Assembly: GCF_900104955.1 (NCBI RefSeq)
Contig: NZ_FNSI01000001.1
Location: 1,646,001 to 1,710,000 of the forward strand
Reading direction: 5' to 3'
Length of the DNA: 64,000 nucleotides
From: Beijerinckia sp. 28-YEA-48
GTDB taxonomy: Bacteria > Pseudomonadota > Alphaproteobacteria > Rhizobiales > Beijerinckiaceae
Position 1 is the stretch's first letter. Every line of letters starts with the position of its first letter. Shown here one piece after another: positions 7,857 through 15,721 of this stretch. The translations under genes and the position numbers were made by a program. The notes under the pieces are model-generated. The model did no database searches and had not been told where the DNA came from. It saw only the letters and a list, made by a program, of their open reading frames with translations.

Positions 7857-8840
7857 CTAAACAGGCTCATATTTGGCGAGCTGCAAAAGCTCGGCGTTGC
7901 GCTCGACATAGTTTCGCGCAAAGGCCTCGAACTCGGTTGGCCCTTGGGTGATGGCCTCAAGCCCGATCTGCGCGAGACGCCCCTCGTCACCGAGCTGGCG
8001 CACCGCTTCGTTGATCGTCTGATTGAGGTGGTTGACCATCGGGGCCGGCAAAGCCTTCGGAGCCCATACGCCATACCAGGTTGAGTGGTCGAAGGATGCC
8101 AGCCCCTGCTCACTCATGGTTGGAAATTTGGGCGCAAGCACGGTCCGTTTGGCGGTCGTGACACCCAATCCCTTCACCTGATTTTCCTGCGCCATGGGCA
8201 AAAGCGCCAGCACCGGATCAATCATCAGTTGGATGTGACCGGCGGCCACGTCATTCAAGCCCGGCGCCGTTCCCCGATACGGCACGATCGTCAAATCGAG
8301 GCCGGCCGCGCGATTAAAGTCGATCGTCGCCAGATGGCCGGCAGCCCCCAGCGCGGAAACGGCGAACATCCATTTATCAGGCGCCGCGCGGGCGGCCGCG
8401 ATCATCTCGCCCAGCGAATTCGGCGCCAACGCAGGCGACATGATCATCATCATCGGCGCTTCGCCGACGCGCGCGATCGGCGCGAAGTCCGTCAGCGGAT
8501 CATAGGGCGCGTTCTTCATCACCTGGCGCGCCATCACATGGGTGGAGGCCGAGAACAACAATGTATAGCCGTCCGGCTCCGCGTTGCGCACGGCTGCCCC
8601 GCCGATCGCACCGTTGGCGCCCGGCCGGTTCTCGACGATCAGATTGTAGCCGTGCAGCTGGCGCACCTTTTCGGCCAGCAGCCGCGCGAAGACATCGACG
8701 CCGCCCCCTGCGGCGAAAGGCACGATCAGGCGTATCGGACGATCTGGATATTTGGCAGCCTCAGCTTTCACAGGCATCGCGCTGAGCGATGCGGCAAGCA
8801 GCGAAAGCGACGACGCGATAAATTGACGACGCTGAAACAT
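7857..8840 (-). CDS. Bug/TctC family periplasmic substrate-binding protein
   Basis: A 327-residue protein with an export signal (RRQFIASSLSLLAAS, cleaved near AEA) and the full Bug/TctC fold: YPDRPIRLIVPFAAGGGVD near the mature start, NRPGANGAIGG, EPDGYTLLF, and PYRG..PGLNDVAAGHIQLM in the second half. These proteins bind carboxylic acids in the periplasm, normally for a TctAB membrane unit; no TctA or TctB gene is in the window. It follows the DapA-family gene by 97 bp on the same strand, and both probably answer to the divergent LacI regulator at 10088. The ligand is probably a sugar acid or similar, by context only. Confidence 0.9.
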   Translation of the reverse strand: MFQRRQFIASSLSLLAASLSAMPVKAEAAKYPDRPIRLIVPFAAGGGVDVFARLLAEKVRQLHGYNLIVENRPGANGAIGGAAVRNAEPDGYTLLFSASTHVMARQVMKNAPYDPLTDFAPIARVGEAPMMMIMSPALAPNSLGEMIAAARAAPDKWMFAVSALGAAGHLATIDFNRAAGLDLTIVPYRGTAPGLNDVAAGHIQLMIDPVLALLPMAQENQVKGLGVTTAKRTVLAPKFPTMSEQGLASFDHSTWYGVWAPKALPAPMVNHLNQTINEAVRQLGDEGRLAQIGLEAITQGPTEFEAFARNYVERNAELLQLAKYEPV

Positions 8841-8937
8841 GAATCCTCTCCCTCCCTCTGCTCGTCAACGAGCAGCATGGTCCCATGTGGCGTGGGCTGT
8901 CGGCGCGGCGCCCTCCTGTCGCCACGCCGACATCAGA

Positions 8938-9882
8938 TCAGGCGGCTTCCGCAACTTTCGACGGGAGCAGACCGACCTGAGCAAGTGCGTCGCGGATTTC
9001 CTTCTCCGCGCCGGCGGCCAGCGGCAGAAGCGGCGAACGCACGGTGGCGTGTTCGAGCTTGCCGCGCGCCACAAGACCAAGCTTGAGGGCGCAGGTGCCT
9101 TCCATATGCGAACCGCGATGATAGACGGTCTTGGTCAACGGCAGCAGGCGGTCATGAATGGCGCGCGCCGCGTTGTAGTCGCGGGCCTTCCCGGCGGCGA
9201 GATACTCAACCAGCGGTTCCGGCGCGAGACTGCCGTAGCCAACAAGCATGCCATCGACATCGAACATGGTCGGCAGCAGCCATTCATCGTGGCAGGTGAG
9301 GATTTGCAGGTCCGGGAACTCCTTGCGCAGCACCGGGATTTCCGTGTCCCAGCGCTTCATATCGCGCACGCCGTTCTTGGTGGCGACGACGCCTGGTTGC
9401 GCTGATATCTCAAGTTGCGTCTGCAGGTCATAAGTCGCCTTGGTGGCGTTGGGATATTGGAACAGGATGCATTGCAGGCCGGAAGCCTCGTGAATGGCCT
9501 TGTAGCGATCCTGAGGCGCGCCCTTCTGGAAGCCGAAGCGCAGCCAGCCGTGGTTGGGATAAACCAGCGCGCCGATGGCGCCTGCTTCAGCCGCCCGCTT
9601 GGCCTCGAGGGCTGCGACCTTCGTACCCTCCCCGGTGATGCCGGCGATGATCGGCACCTGCTTGCCGACGGCGTCGACATAGATCCTGATCAGTTCAAGC
9701 TGTTCTTCCGAGGTCAGGAACGTGCCTTCGCCAGCATGCCCGAGGATGACGAGACTCTTGACGCCCTTCACCGACGCCAGCCAACGCGCCAGATCGGCAT
9801 TGGCCTTGGGATCGAGATCGCCATCGCGGGTGAAAGCGGTGACCGGAGCGGGATTTACGCCGCGGAGGTCCATAATAGACAT
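8938..9882 (-). CDS. DapA/NanA-family aldolase or dehydratase
   Basis: A 314-residue class I aldolase of the dihydrodipicolinate synthase family. Visible are GHAGEGTFLTSEEQ near residue 48 (the substrate-loop equivalent of GTTGE), Y143 (LFQYPN) and the Schiff-base lysine K169 (VVATKNGVRD). Members cleave or dehydrate 2-keto sugar acids through a lysine-bound pyruvate-like intermediate. The ATG at 9882 has GGGAG seven bases upstream. It heads a two-gene unit with the Bug protein and is divergent from the LacI-type regulator, with two palindromic operators in the gap. A catabolic role is more likely than lysine synthesis because of this context. Confidence 0.87.
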   Translation of the reverse strand: MSIMDLRGVNPAPVTAFTRDGDLDPKANADLARWLASVKGVKSLVILGHAGEGTFLTSEEQLELIRIYVDAVGKQVPIIAGITGEGTKVAALEAKRAAEAGAIGALVYPNHGWLRFGFQKGAPQDRYKAIHEASGLQCILFQYPNATKATYDLQTQLEISAQPGVVATKNGVRDMKRWDTEIPVLRKEFPDLQILTCHDEWLLPTMFDVDGMLVGYGSLAPEPLVEYLAAGKARDYNAARAIHDRLLPLTKTVYHRGSHMEGTCALKLGLVARGKLEHATVRSPLLPLAAGAEKEIRDALAQVGLLPSKVAEAA

Positions 9883-9912
9883 GTTTGTCTCCCTGATGAT
9901 AAGATCGTTACC

Positions 9913-9927
9913 GAGAACGTTCCCAGA
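9913..9927. promoter_or_regulatory. LacI-type operator, proximal imperfect copy
   Basis: GAGAACGTTCCC is centred at 9918/9919 on AACGTT, 36 bp upstream of the aldolase start. It is an imperfect copy of the perfect palindrome at 9968-9979; the shared core AGA or GGG plus AACGTTCCCAGA is obvious by eye. Confidence 0.65.
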
Positions 9928-9967
9928 CTTGGCCGCGAAACGCCCGATTGGGATCAGGATCGATGGC

Positions 9968-9979
9968 GGGAACGTTCCC
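9968..9979. promoter_or_regulatory. LacI-type operator, perfect 12-bp palindrome
   Basis: GGGAACGTTCCC is a perfect palindrome with a central CG step, the hallmark of LacI/GalR-family operators. Its centre lies 55 bp from that of the second copy at 9913-9927, suitable for looping by a dimer of dimers or for cooperative binding. It is 109 bp upstream of the LacI-type gene and 86 bp upstream of the aldolase gene. Confidence 0.75.
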
Positions 9980-10087
9980 AGATATAGACGGACGACTTTT
10001 TCGAGTCAATTACCAATCTGGCGCGCAGCAATTGGCGCGCCCCAATCCAACTCGATTCGTCGAGCGACCGCGTAAGAAGGATGCCAG

Positions 10088-11122
10088 GTGTCTCAGGACC
10101 TAGAATTTCTAGAACGGCAGTCGCGCGTGACCTTGCATGACGTCGCGGCCGCCGCCGGCGTTTCCAAATCGACGGTTTCCCGCATCCTCGACGAACGGCT
10201 GCCAAGATCCGACAGCGACACCGCCAAACGCGTGCGCCAGGTCGCGGCCGACCTCGGCTATGTCCGCGACGGCTCGGCCGCCAGCCTCCGGCGCGGCACC
10301 ACCATGACCATCGGCATGGTCGTCCCCCGGCTGACCGACACCGTCATGGCCATGCTGTATGAAGCCCTGTCGCGCGCCTGCAGCCGCACCGGCCGCTTCG
10401 CTATCGTGGCGATCACGGAAGACGAGCCGAAGGCCGACCGCGCGGCGGCGCAGACGCTGTTGCAGCGGGGTGTCGATGGACTGGTGCTATCGACCGCCCG
10501 CACCGACGATGATTTCCCGCAAGAGCTCACCGCGCGCGGCGTGCCCTTCGTCCTGGCCCTGCGCACGGACGGACAAAGCCTTTCCTCGATCGCCGACGAT
10601 CGGCTCGGCGGCTATCTGGCGACCCGCCACCTGCTCGACCTGGGCCATCGGCGCATCGGCCTGATCGCCGGCCCCGACTATGCTTCGAGCAGCCAGGGGC
10701 GCATCAAAGGCTATCGGCAAGCGATGGCGGAAGCCGATGTGACGGTTGATCCGGCACTGATTGTCCCATCGACCTTCGGGATCGACTCTGGCGCCGAGGC
10801 GGCGGAAGCGCTGATGCGCCTGCCCTCCCCACCGACGGCGATCTTCGCCGTCAACGACAATACCGCGATCGGTGCGCTTTCGACCCTGCAAAGATTGGGC
10901 TTGTCGGTGCCAGGCGATGTCTCGCTGGTCGGCTACAACGACATCCCGATCGTCAGCCGCCTGCCGACGCCGCTGACCTCGGTCCGCGTGCCGTTCGATC
11001 AGATCGCCAGCGCCGCGCTGGACTTGCTGACGGGCGGACCAACCGGCGCGCAGGACCGGATCAGAATCGCGACACCGACGCTTATCCCGCGGCGATCAAC
11101 GGCCCGGCCAAATACGCGTTGA
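10088..11122 (+). CDS. LacI/GalR family transcriptional regulator
   Basis: A 344-residue regulator. The N-terminal helix-turn-helix is at about residues 15-36 (TLHDVAAAAGVSKSTVSRIL) with the hinge helix near LGYVRDGSAASLRRG, followed by the periplasmic-binding-protein-like effector domain (TIGMVVPRLTD, GVDGLVLS, RRIGLIAG, AIFAVNDNTAIGAL, SLVGYNDIPI). The start is GTG at 10088 with AAGGA seven bases upstream. Divergent orientation and two palindromic operators in the 205-bp gap point to control of the aldolase-Bug operon and of itself. The effector is probably a sugar acid, which cannot be read from sequence. Confidence 0.93.
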   Translation: MSQDLEFLERQSRVTLHDVAAAAGVSKSTVSRILDERLPRSDSDTAKRVRQVAADLGYVRDGSAASLRRGTTMTIGMVVPRLTDTVMAMLYEALSRACSRTGRFAIVAITEDEPKADRAAAQTLLQRGVDGLVLSTARTDDDFPQELTARGVPFVLALRTDGQSLSSIADDRLGGYLATRHLLDLGHRRIGLIAGPDYASSSQGRIKGYRQAMAEADVTVDPALIVPSTFGIDSGAEAAEALMRLPSPPTAIFAVNDNTAIGALSTLQRLGLSVPGDVSLVGYNDIPIVSRLPTPLTSVRVPFDQIASAALDLLTGGPTGAQDRIRIATPTLIPRRSTARPNTR

Positions 11123-11218
11123 TCGCGACGCCCCTGTTCATTGATGCAAATGCGTCTAGTGCCGGAAGAATAACGTGTTACCATTATGCCTCGGCATTCC
11201 GCCGCAGGAGGCATAGCC

Positions 11219-11365
11219 GTGGCTAACAAGGGCCAAGTCAAGAGCAACAAGGAAGCCAAGAAGCCCAAAGCCGACAAGGCGCAGGGCAAGACCAAGGTTT
11301 CCGCCTACCAGCAGTCGCTAGGTAAGGGAATTCCCGCCGCCAATCCAATGGCGAAGAAGCCCTAA
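11219..11365 (+). CDS. Small basic protein, 48 residues, unknown function
   Basis: A 48-residue open frame with GTG start at 11219 and GGAG eight bases upstream. The product is very lysine-rich in its first half (repeats of KEAKKPK and KADKAQGK) and ends YQQSLGKGIPAANPMAKKP. Small proteins of this type recur in Hyphomicrobiales genomes as unnamed conserved hypotheticals, as far as I recall. It lies between the LacI gene and a palindromic repeat. No function is proposed; the lysine richness would allow nucleic-acid binding, which is only a guess. Confidence 0.6.
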   Translation: MANKGQVKSNKEAKKPKADKAQGKTKVSAYQQSLGKGIPAANPMAKKP

Positions 11366-11394
11366 TACACAGCGCGAAAGATAGATCGCACCTA

Positions 11395-11432
11395 CCGTCA
11401 TTGCGAGCAGGCTATGCTCATCGCAATGACGG
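11395..11432. repeat. REP-like palindromic element
   Basis: CCGTCATTGCGA (11395-11406) and its perfect complement TCGCAATGACGG (11421-11432) flank a 14-base loop. The GTCATTGCGAG core is widespread as a repetitive extragenic palindrome in many alphaproteobacteria. It sits between the 48-residue gene and the end of the convergent TadG-like gene and may also act as a transcript end. Confidence 0.6.
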
Positions 11433-11503
11433 ATGCAAACCTTTGCTTTGCCAAGAATGGCGCCAAAGGCGCTTCAACACCCTACTCGTCACACCTATTC
11501 GGA

Positions 11504-13294
11504 TCAGTTGACCAAGACGGCATTGCCACAACTGACGCCTGTGACCCAGGTGTCGGCCTCACCGATGTTGATGCCGAGAGCGGTCAGGACACTGACGAGA
11601 ACGCCGTCGATCGAACTGGTCGCCGCCGTCAGGGTACTGGTCACAAGGTTTTGGGTTCCCAGCAGCCCGCCAAGCCCGAGAAGATCCAGATTCAACAATC
11701 CACCAAGCGCCGTAGATTGCAGGTTCAGATTGCCGATCAAGCTCGTCAGCAGCGATGTGGTGAAATCGGTCGTCGATGTCGATTTGACCGTGCCTGCCGT
11801 GATATCGGCGTAGCTGAACGTCAGCGGCGTCTCCGTCATATTGCTCATGGAGACATGGGCGCTGCCGGTGACGGTGACAACGCCTATCGCATTGACCAAG
11901 GTGGCTGGGCCAGGCGAGATCGGCGCTGTTATATTGGTCATGGCAGCCGGCGTTACATTCGCGATCCAGGCATCGATTACACCGGGTTTGACGCCAAGGG
12001 TCACGCTGGCTGTGTTAATATTGGAGGGCGAACAGCTCAAAGCCGTCAGGCGCGCATAGGCAGTAGCGACCTCGATATAAATCGGGACATTGATTAAAGA
12101 CGCCTTGCCGGACCCGATCAGACTGATGGTCAACAACAAGCGGGTCTGCGCCGTATAAGCTGTGGAACCGACGGCACCCACGGAAATCGCACTTGTCCCG
12201 ACGGGCCGTTGGCCAATCGCGAGCGCCAGATTGATCGAGGCGATGCCCGGCAATGACAGGCCCAGGGACGCACTGAGCTGATTGGCGCCCCCAGAAATCT
12301 GCGCAATGGTGGAGACAAGATTCAACGCCGAAATGGTCGCGTTCAGCGGATCGCCCTCCCCTGGAACGCGCGCCCCATAGACACCGAGGGACAAAAGCGA
12401 CGACAGACTGATCAGATCACTTGAGCCTTGTTTCGCGGCGGCGATCTGGGCAAGTGCTGCGATGGCTCCGGCGCTGTTAGCGGAATTGGCGCTCGCCGCG
12501 CTCTGCACCGCCTGCAACACATCGGCCGTGTGAACGCTGGTCGCCAGAATCTGCGAATAGCTCAGTGCCGTCAGGTTGAGGCGCGTCGCCAACTGATCCA
12601 TGAAACTGAAGAGATCGACCTTGGCGCTAGCGAGCGATTGATAGTCCATCACCGACAGCGAAATACTCGTGCCCAACAGGCTGCCCAGAACCGTGTTGAT
12701 GACACCTCCATTCAGGCTCAACAGCCGCGATCCAACCGTGAAGGAGGCCTGGGCATTGGTTGCCGCAATCGCCGAAGAACTCACATTGACCGCTGTGGAG
12801 TTCGCTCCCGCTCCGTTGAAAAGGCTGAGAATGCGACCAAAATAGATTGGCTGTTGCGTTTGCACCGTGACGCGCGCGGCGTTGATGCCTGACGATGTAT
12901 TCGCGACGAAGCGCGCGCTCGGCGTCAAGGTCGGATCAGGGGTATAGGTTCCGGTTTGGACCACAACCCCCGCGGTACTGGACGTCTTGTTTTGCGCCAG
13001 CGTGGCTAGCGCCGCCGCGGATGCATGGGTCAGATCACTCGCGGCCGCGAGCGCTGCCAGATCATTTGCCGTTTGCTGGCGACGTGACTGAAGGAACAGT
13101 GAACCCATATCAACGCCCAGCGCCACGAAGCCCATCAGCGCGGTCAGAGCGACGGCCGTCACGATCATCGTTGATCCACGACAATCACGGAGGAACTTGA
13201 TCGAGGGTGGTGCGAGCCGCCGCACCGTCGAAACCTCGTGAGCAACAAACTCAGCAACATACTTGGCCATTGCCATGGCAAGCGCTCCAAGCAT
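11504..13294 (-). CDS. TadG-like exported protein (TadE/TadG family)
   Basis: A 596-residue protein whose first 80 residues match the TadG N-terminus: a cytoplasmic lead, CRGSTMIVTAVALTALMGFV as a single membrane helix near residues 40-58, then VDMGSLFLQSRRQQTANDLA, the conserved D..... R..LQ.A.DAAALA motif where A is frequent. The long Ser/Thr/Ala-rich remainder with few cysteines (2-3) is typical of TadG-type proteins. These help assemble Flp/tight-adherence pili at the envelope. No other tad genes are in the window, so this is an orphan copy. The region upstream carries an inverted repeat (13325-13362). The start may lie later than 13294; ATG at residue 7 or 9 is possible. Confidence 0.8.
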   Translation of the reverse strand: MLGALAMAMAKYVAEFVAHEVSTVRRLAPPSIKFLRDCRGSTMIVTAVALTALMGFVALGVDMGSLFLQSRRQQTANDLAALAAASDLTHASAAALATLAQNKTSSTAGVVVQTGTYTPDPTLTPSARFVANTSSGINAARVTVQTQQPIYFGRILSLFNGAGANSTAVNVSSSAIAATNAQASFTVGSRLLSLNGGVINTVLGSLLGTSISLSVMDYQSLASAKVDLFSFMDQLATRLNLTALSYSQILATSVHTADVLQAVQSAASANSANSAGAIAALAQIAAAKQGSSDLISLSSLLSLGVYGARVPGEGDPLNATISALNLVSTIAQISGGANQLSASLGLSLPGIASINLALAIGQRPVGTSAISVGAVGSTAYTAQTRLLLTISLIGSGKASLINVPIYIEVATAYARLTALSCSPSNINTASVTLGVKPGVIDAWIANVTPAAMTNITAPISPGPATLVNAIGVVTVTGSAHVSMSNMTETPLTFSYADITAGTVKSTSTTDFTTSLLTSLIGNLNLQSTALGGLLNLDLLGLGGLLGTQNLVTSTLTAATSSIDGVLVSVLTALGINIGEADTWVTGVSCGNAVLVN

Positions 13295-13324
13295 ACGCGC
13301 GCAGCCCGCTGGCTGCGGTATACT

Positions 13325-13362
13325 GTAATATTTGAGCGCTTAAATCCTTGAGCAAATATTAC
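13325..13362. repeat. Inverted repeat upstream of the TadG-like gene
   Basis: GTAATATTTG (13325-13334) and CAAATATTAC (13353-13362) are perfect 10-bp arms with an 18-base spacer, 31 bp upstream of the minus-strand start at 13294. It is AT-rich in a GC-rich setting and so stands out. It may be a regulator site. The rest of 13363-13724 holds no convincing gene. Confidence 0.5.
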
Positions 13363-13724
13363 CGCTTACGCGACTAATTTATCACTTCTTGGTTCTGTTC
13401 CGGGATGAAGCCAGTTTAGGCGCGGGCAATTCTTCGCCTCACGATCGATAGCCTCATTCTAGCCATGCTGGAGCGGCGGGGTACGATCCAATGTCGGTGA
13501 AAGACAGGCATCGAACTGTTCGTGACGGCAGCGCTGCAATCCTGCTGGCGCATTTCATCGTCGCATCAAACGAGCCCACCGGAGCGAAGCGGATTGAGCA
13601 TCAACATCGTTCTCCGCACCCGACTTATCGCACCAAGAGCAACCGTATGCGCGTAGCGCGCGTCACAACCGTGTCATCGATCCGCGCGGAATATGCATCG
13701 CGGGGCTGCAGCAGGAGAAACTCA

Positions 13725-13931
13725 ATGTCGAAAGATACGCACGAGCATCATACGAAAGCTGCTGAACATCACGAACTCGCCGCGAAGCACCATCGCGAAG
13801 CGGCAAAGCATCACGAATCCGGCGAGCACGAAAAGGCTGCGCATCATTCCAAGATCGCTCATGGGCATAGCCTTCATGCCACCGAGCACCATGAGCATGC
13901 CTCCAAAAAGCATGCCGAACATCACAGCTAG
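13725..13931 (+). CDS. Small histidine-rich protein
   Basis: A 68-residue protein, about 30 percent histidine, starting at ATG 13725 with AGGAG eight bases upstream. It is made of H-H-x-x-A-A-x-H-H heptad-like units (HTKAAEHHELAAKHHREAAK, ESGEHEKAAHHS, HATEHHEHASKKHAEHHS), likely one long amphipathic helix with one His-rich face. No signal peptide is seen, so it should be cytosolic. Similar small His-rich proteins are common in alphaproteobacteria without assigned function; metal or proton buffering is a guess. A longer upstream-extended frame exists from 13491 but is not supported by a ribosome site or by composition. Confidence 0.75.
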   Translation: MSKDTHEHHTKAAEHHELAAKHHREAAKHHESGEHEKAAHHSKIAHGHSLHATEHHEHASKKHAEHHS

Positions 13932-13940
13932 GATATTTCC

Positions 13941-13967
13941 GGAGCGAGATTTAAACGATCTCGCTCC
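13941..13967. terminator. Hairpin between convergent genes
   Basis: GGAGCGAGAT (13941-13950) and ATCTCGCTCC (13958-13967) form a perfect 10-bp stem with a 7-base loop, directly after the His-rich gene and before the end of the convergent reductase gene. It lacks a long T tail on either strand, so it is a likely but not certain bidirectional terminator. Confidence 0.6.
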
Positions 13968-13987
13968 CCCTCACTCGGTGAAGCCAA

Positions 13988-15178
13988 CTAAGCCGAAACA
14001 GCCTGTCGGTCCCACACAGTGCGCACGGGGGCTTCGACGCCGATGGGAACGAACATTTCCGCATCGTCGAGAAAAGCGTCGAGAATACTGACGTTGGGTG
14101 GATTGCGCAGACAAACATCGAGATATCCAGCCAAGGACGGCGGTGGCTCCATGCCTTCAGCAAGCAAGCGGCTGTTGTCGAACGTGGTATTGAGCGAGCA
14201 GAAACGATAGTACCGCTCGGCGGCGCGCACCATCAGTTTAGCCATCGAGCCCTCGTAGCCAAGCCGTTCTCGAAAGCGCTTCTGCAAGAGAGAGCGATCA
14301 GCGGGATCAAAGGGATCTGGCGGCGGCTCGGCACGCGCCTCGCCACGCAAACGGGCAAAGGCGTCGGCGAGCTCCATCCAGTTCGTGCGCGAACCAAGAC
14401 CTGCCGAGAGATGATAGGTCGTGTGCGCCAAGGTGGGCTTGGTCAAAAGATGCAAGAGAGCATTGCCCGTCCAATCAGACGGAACGATATCCACATAGCA
14501 ATTTCGCGATGACGGAATCAGGCCGACGGCTTCGGCGAAACGCGCAAACCAGAATATCGATGACGAAGGCCGCGCGCCAAGACGCGTGTGCCCGGCGACG
14601 ATCGACGGACGTGCAACGATCAGCGGGAGATCGCGAAAGCGTTCATGCAGGAAGAACTCGGTCGCCGCCTTCGCGCGCGTATATTCGACCATGTGGTGGG
14701 TGCGGATCTGCGGATAATCGCCTTCATAGACGATAGGATTAGGCTCGCTACCGCAGATCGTCGCGGTGCTGACATGGAGGAACCGCGATAGACGGGGCAT
14801 GCGATGCGCCAAACTCGCCAGAGCCATCGTGCCATCGAAGTTGGTGTCCCAGATGCCTTGATGGGTCGAAAAAGAGGTGTCGGCAGCCAGATGAAGAATG
14901 CCCGTCGTGCGCTGCAATACTGTTTTAGAGATCTGCTTCAGAGTCGAGAGATCGCCAGCAATGATGTCGATCTTGCGTGTCAGCGCCATCACTTCTTGTT
15001 CGCTCGTGCAGAAGCGCGCGAAGCGCTTCTGTAAGCGCGCACGCGCATGACCGACGTCATCGCCGCGAACAAGAGCCGTCCAATGAATGTCAGGTCGGTT
15101 AGCCAAGGCTTCGACGAGCATTGCGCCGCCGAGCAAACCTGTGGCTCCGGTGATCAGAATTTCAGCGCTATAGTCCAA
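13988..15178 (-). CDS. NAD(P)-dependent SDR, thioester-reductase / fatty-acyl-reductase-like
   Basis: A 396-residue extended short-chain dehydrogenase. The cofactor motif GATGLLGG is at residues 11-18 and the catalytic pair Y166 and K170 (EYTRAKA) is present, with FLHVSTATICG before it as the catalytic Ser/Thr region. The pattern LHLAADTSF and the N-terminal LITGATG resemble the Male-sterility / thioester-reductase branch, which reduces acyl thioesters to aldehydes. There is no adenylation or carrier domain, so the substrate would be a free acyl-CoA, acyl-carrier or other molecule. It stands alone, convergent with the His-rich gene and 95 bp downstream of the SMR pump on the same strand. Substrate unknown. 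Confidence 0.75.
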   Translation of the reverse strand: MDYSAEILITGATGLLGGAMLVEALANRPDIHWTALVRGDDVGHARARLQKRFARFCTSEQEVMALTRKIDIIAGDLSTLKQISKTVLQRTTGILHLAADTSFSTHQGIWDTNFDGTMALASLAHRMPRLSRFLHVSTATICGSEPNPIVYEGDYPQIRTHHMVEYTRAKAATEFFLHERFRDLPLIVARPSIVAGHTRLGARPSSSIFWFARFAEAVGLIPSSRNCYVDIVPSDWTGNALLHLLTKPTLAHTTYHLSAGLGSRTNWMELADAFARLRGEARAEPPPDPFDPADRSLLQKRFRERLGYEGSMAKLMVRAAERYYRFCSLNTTFDNSRLLAEGMEPPPSLAGYLDVCLRNPPNVSILDAFLDDAEMFVPIGVEAPVRTVWDRQAVSA

Positions 15179-15273
15179 TGGGCACGTCCGCGATGTACGT
15201 CAGTTGGAATCGACAAACTGACAGTGCCCATCGCAGATAGAAGTATGCGCTGACAGAAACCTGACAGTAAAAG

Positions 15274-15606
15274 TCAGCGCGAGAGCAAGGCTATGCCACC
15301 GATAACGGCTGCGAAACCGGCTAACTCTCGTAACCCGATAGATTCTGCAAACAACCAATGACCAACGAGAACAACGCCGGCGACACCGCATCCAGCCCAA
15401 ATGGCATAGACACCACCGACTGGCAGTTGCTTCAGCACCAGCGCCAGCATGAAGAAAGAGATGCCGTAGCCAACCGCAACCGGAATAAAGTAAAGCGGCC
15501 TGTCCCAGCCGTTAGCGAGCTTAAGGGAGATCGTTGCCGTGATCTCGGCGACGATGCCGATCGCAAGAAGTAGGTACGGTGACAAAGGTAGCGCTTGCAT
15601 GGGCAA
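15274..15606 (-). CDS. Small multidrug resistance (SMR) family efflux protein
   Basis: A 110-residue protein with four membrane helices and the essential glutamate E21 (IGIVAEITATISLKLANG), equal to E14 of EmrE. Other SMR marks are YGISFFMLALVLKQLPVGGVYAIWAG and the final helix near IGLRELAGFAAVIGG. It works as a dual-topology dimer that exchanges protons for cationic drugs or polyamines. It is divergent from the MipA/OmpV gene and the two hairpins at 15630-15651 and 15673-15700 lie in the shared gap. The exact substrate class cannot be read. Confidence 0.9.
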   Translation of the reverse strand: MPMQALPLSPYLLLAIGIVAEITATISLKLANGWDRPLYFIPVAVGYGISFFMLALVLKQLPVGGVYAIWAGCGVAGVVLVGHWLFAESIGLRELAGFAAVIGGIALLSR

Positions 15607-15629
15607 AGACCGCAGTGGACAATGAAGGA

Positions 15630-15651
15630 GCAGCGACCACTTGGTCGCTGC
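15630..15651. promoter_or_regulatory. Perfect inverted repeat between the SMR and MipA genes
   Basis: GCAGCGACC (15630-15638) and GGTCGCTGC (15643-15651) are perfect 9-bp arms with loop ACTT. It lies 24 bp upstream of the SMR start. It fits an operator for a TetR- or MarR-like repressor, or an RNA hairpin in the leader. Confidence 0.5.
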
Positions 15652-15672
15652 ATCGGTTTATTAAGGGAAGCT

Positions 15673-15700
15673 GTGCCAACTGTACAATCTGAGTTGGTAC
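15673..15700. promoter_or_regulatory. Second inverted repeat between the SMR and MipA genes
   Basis: GTGCCAACT (15673-15681) and AGTTGGTAC (15692-15700) pair with one mismatch over a 10-base spacer, ending 21 bp before the MipA/OmpV start at 15722. Its closeness to the start suggests repression of that gene. No matching regulator gene is next to it. Confidence 0.4.
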
Positions 15701-15721
15701 GTTTGTTTGTGCGTGACCTTC

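Noticed and set aside
11414-12097. 227-residue plus-strand frame opposite the TadG-like gene
   Set aside because: The TadG-like gene has a proper N-terminal helix and motif; this frame is its shadow.
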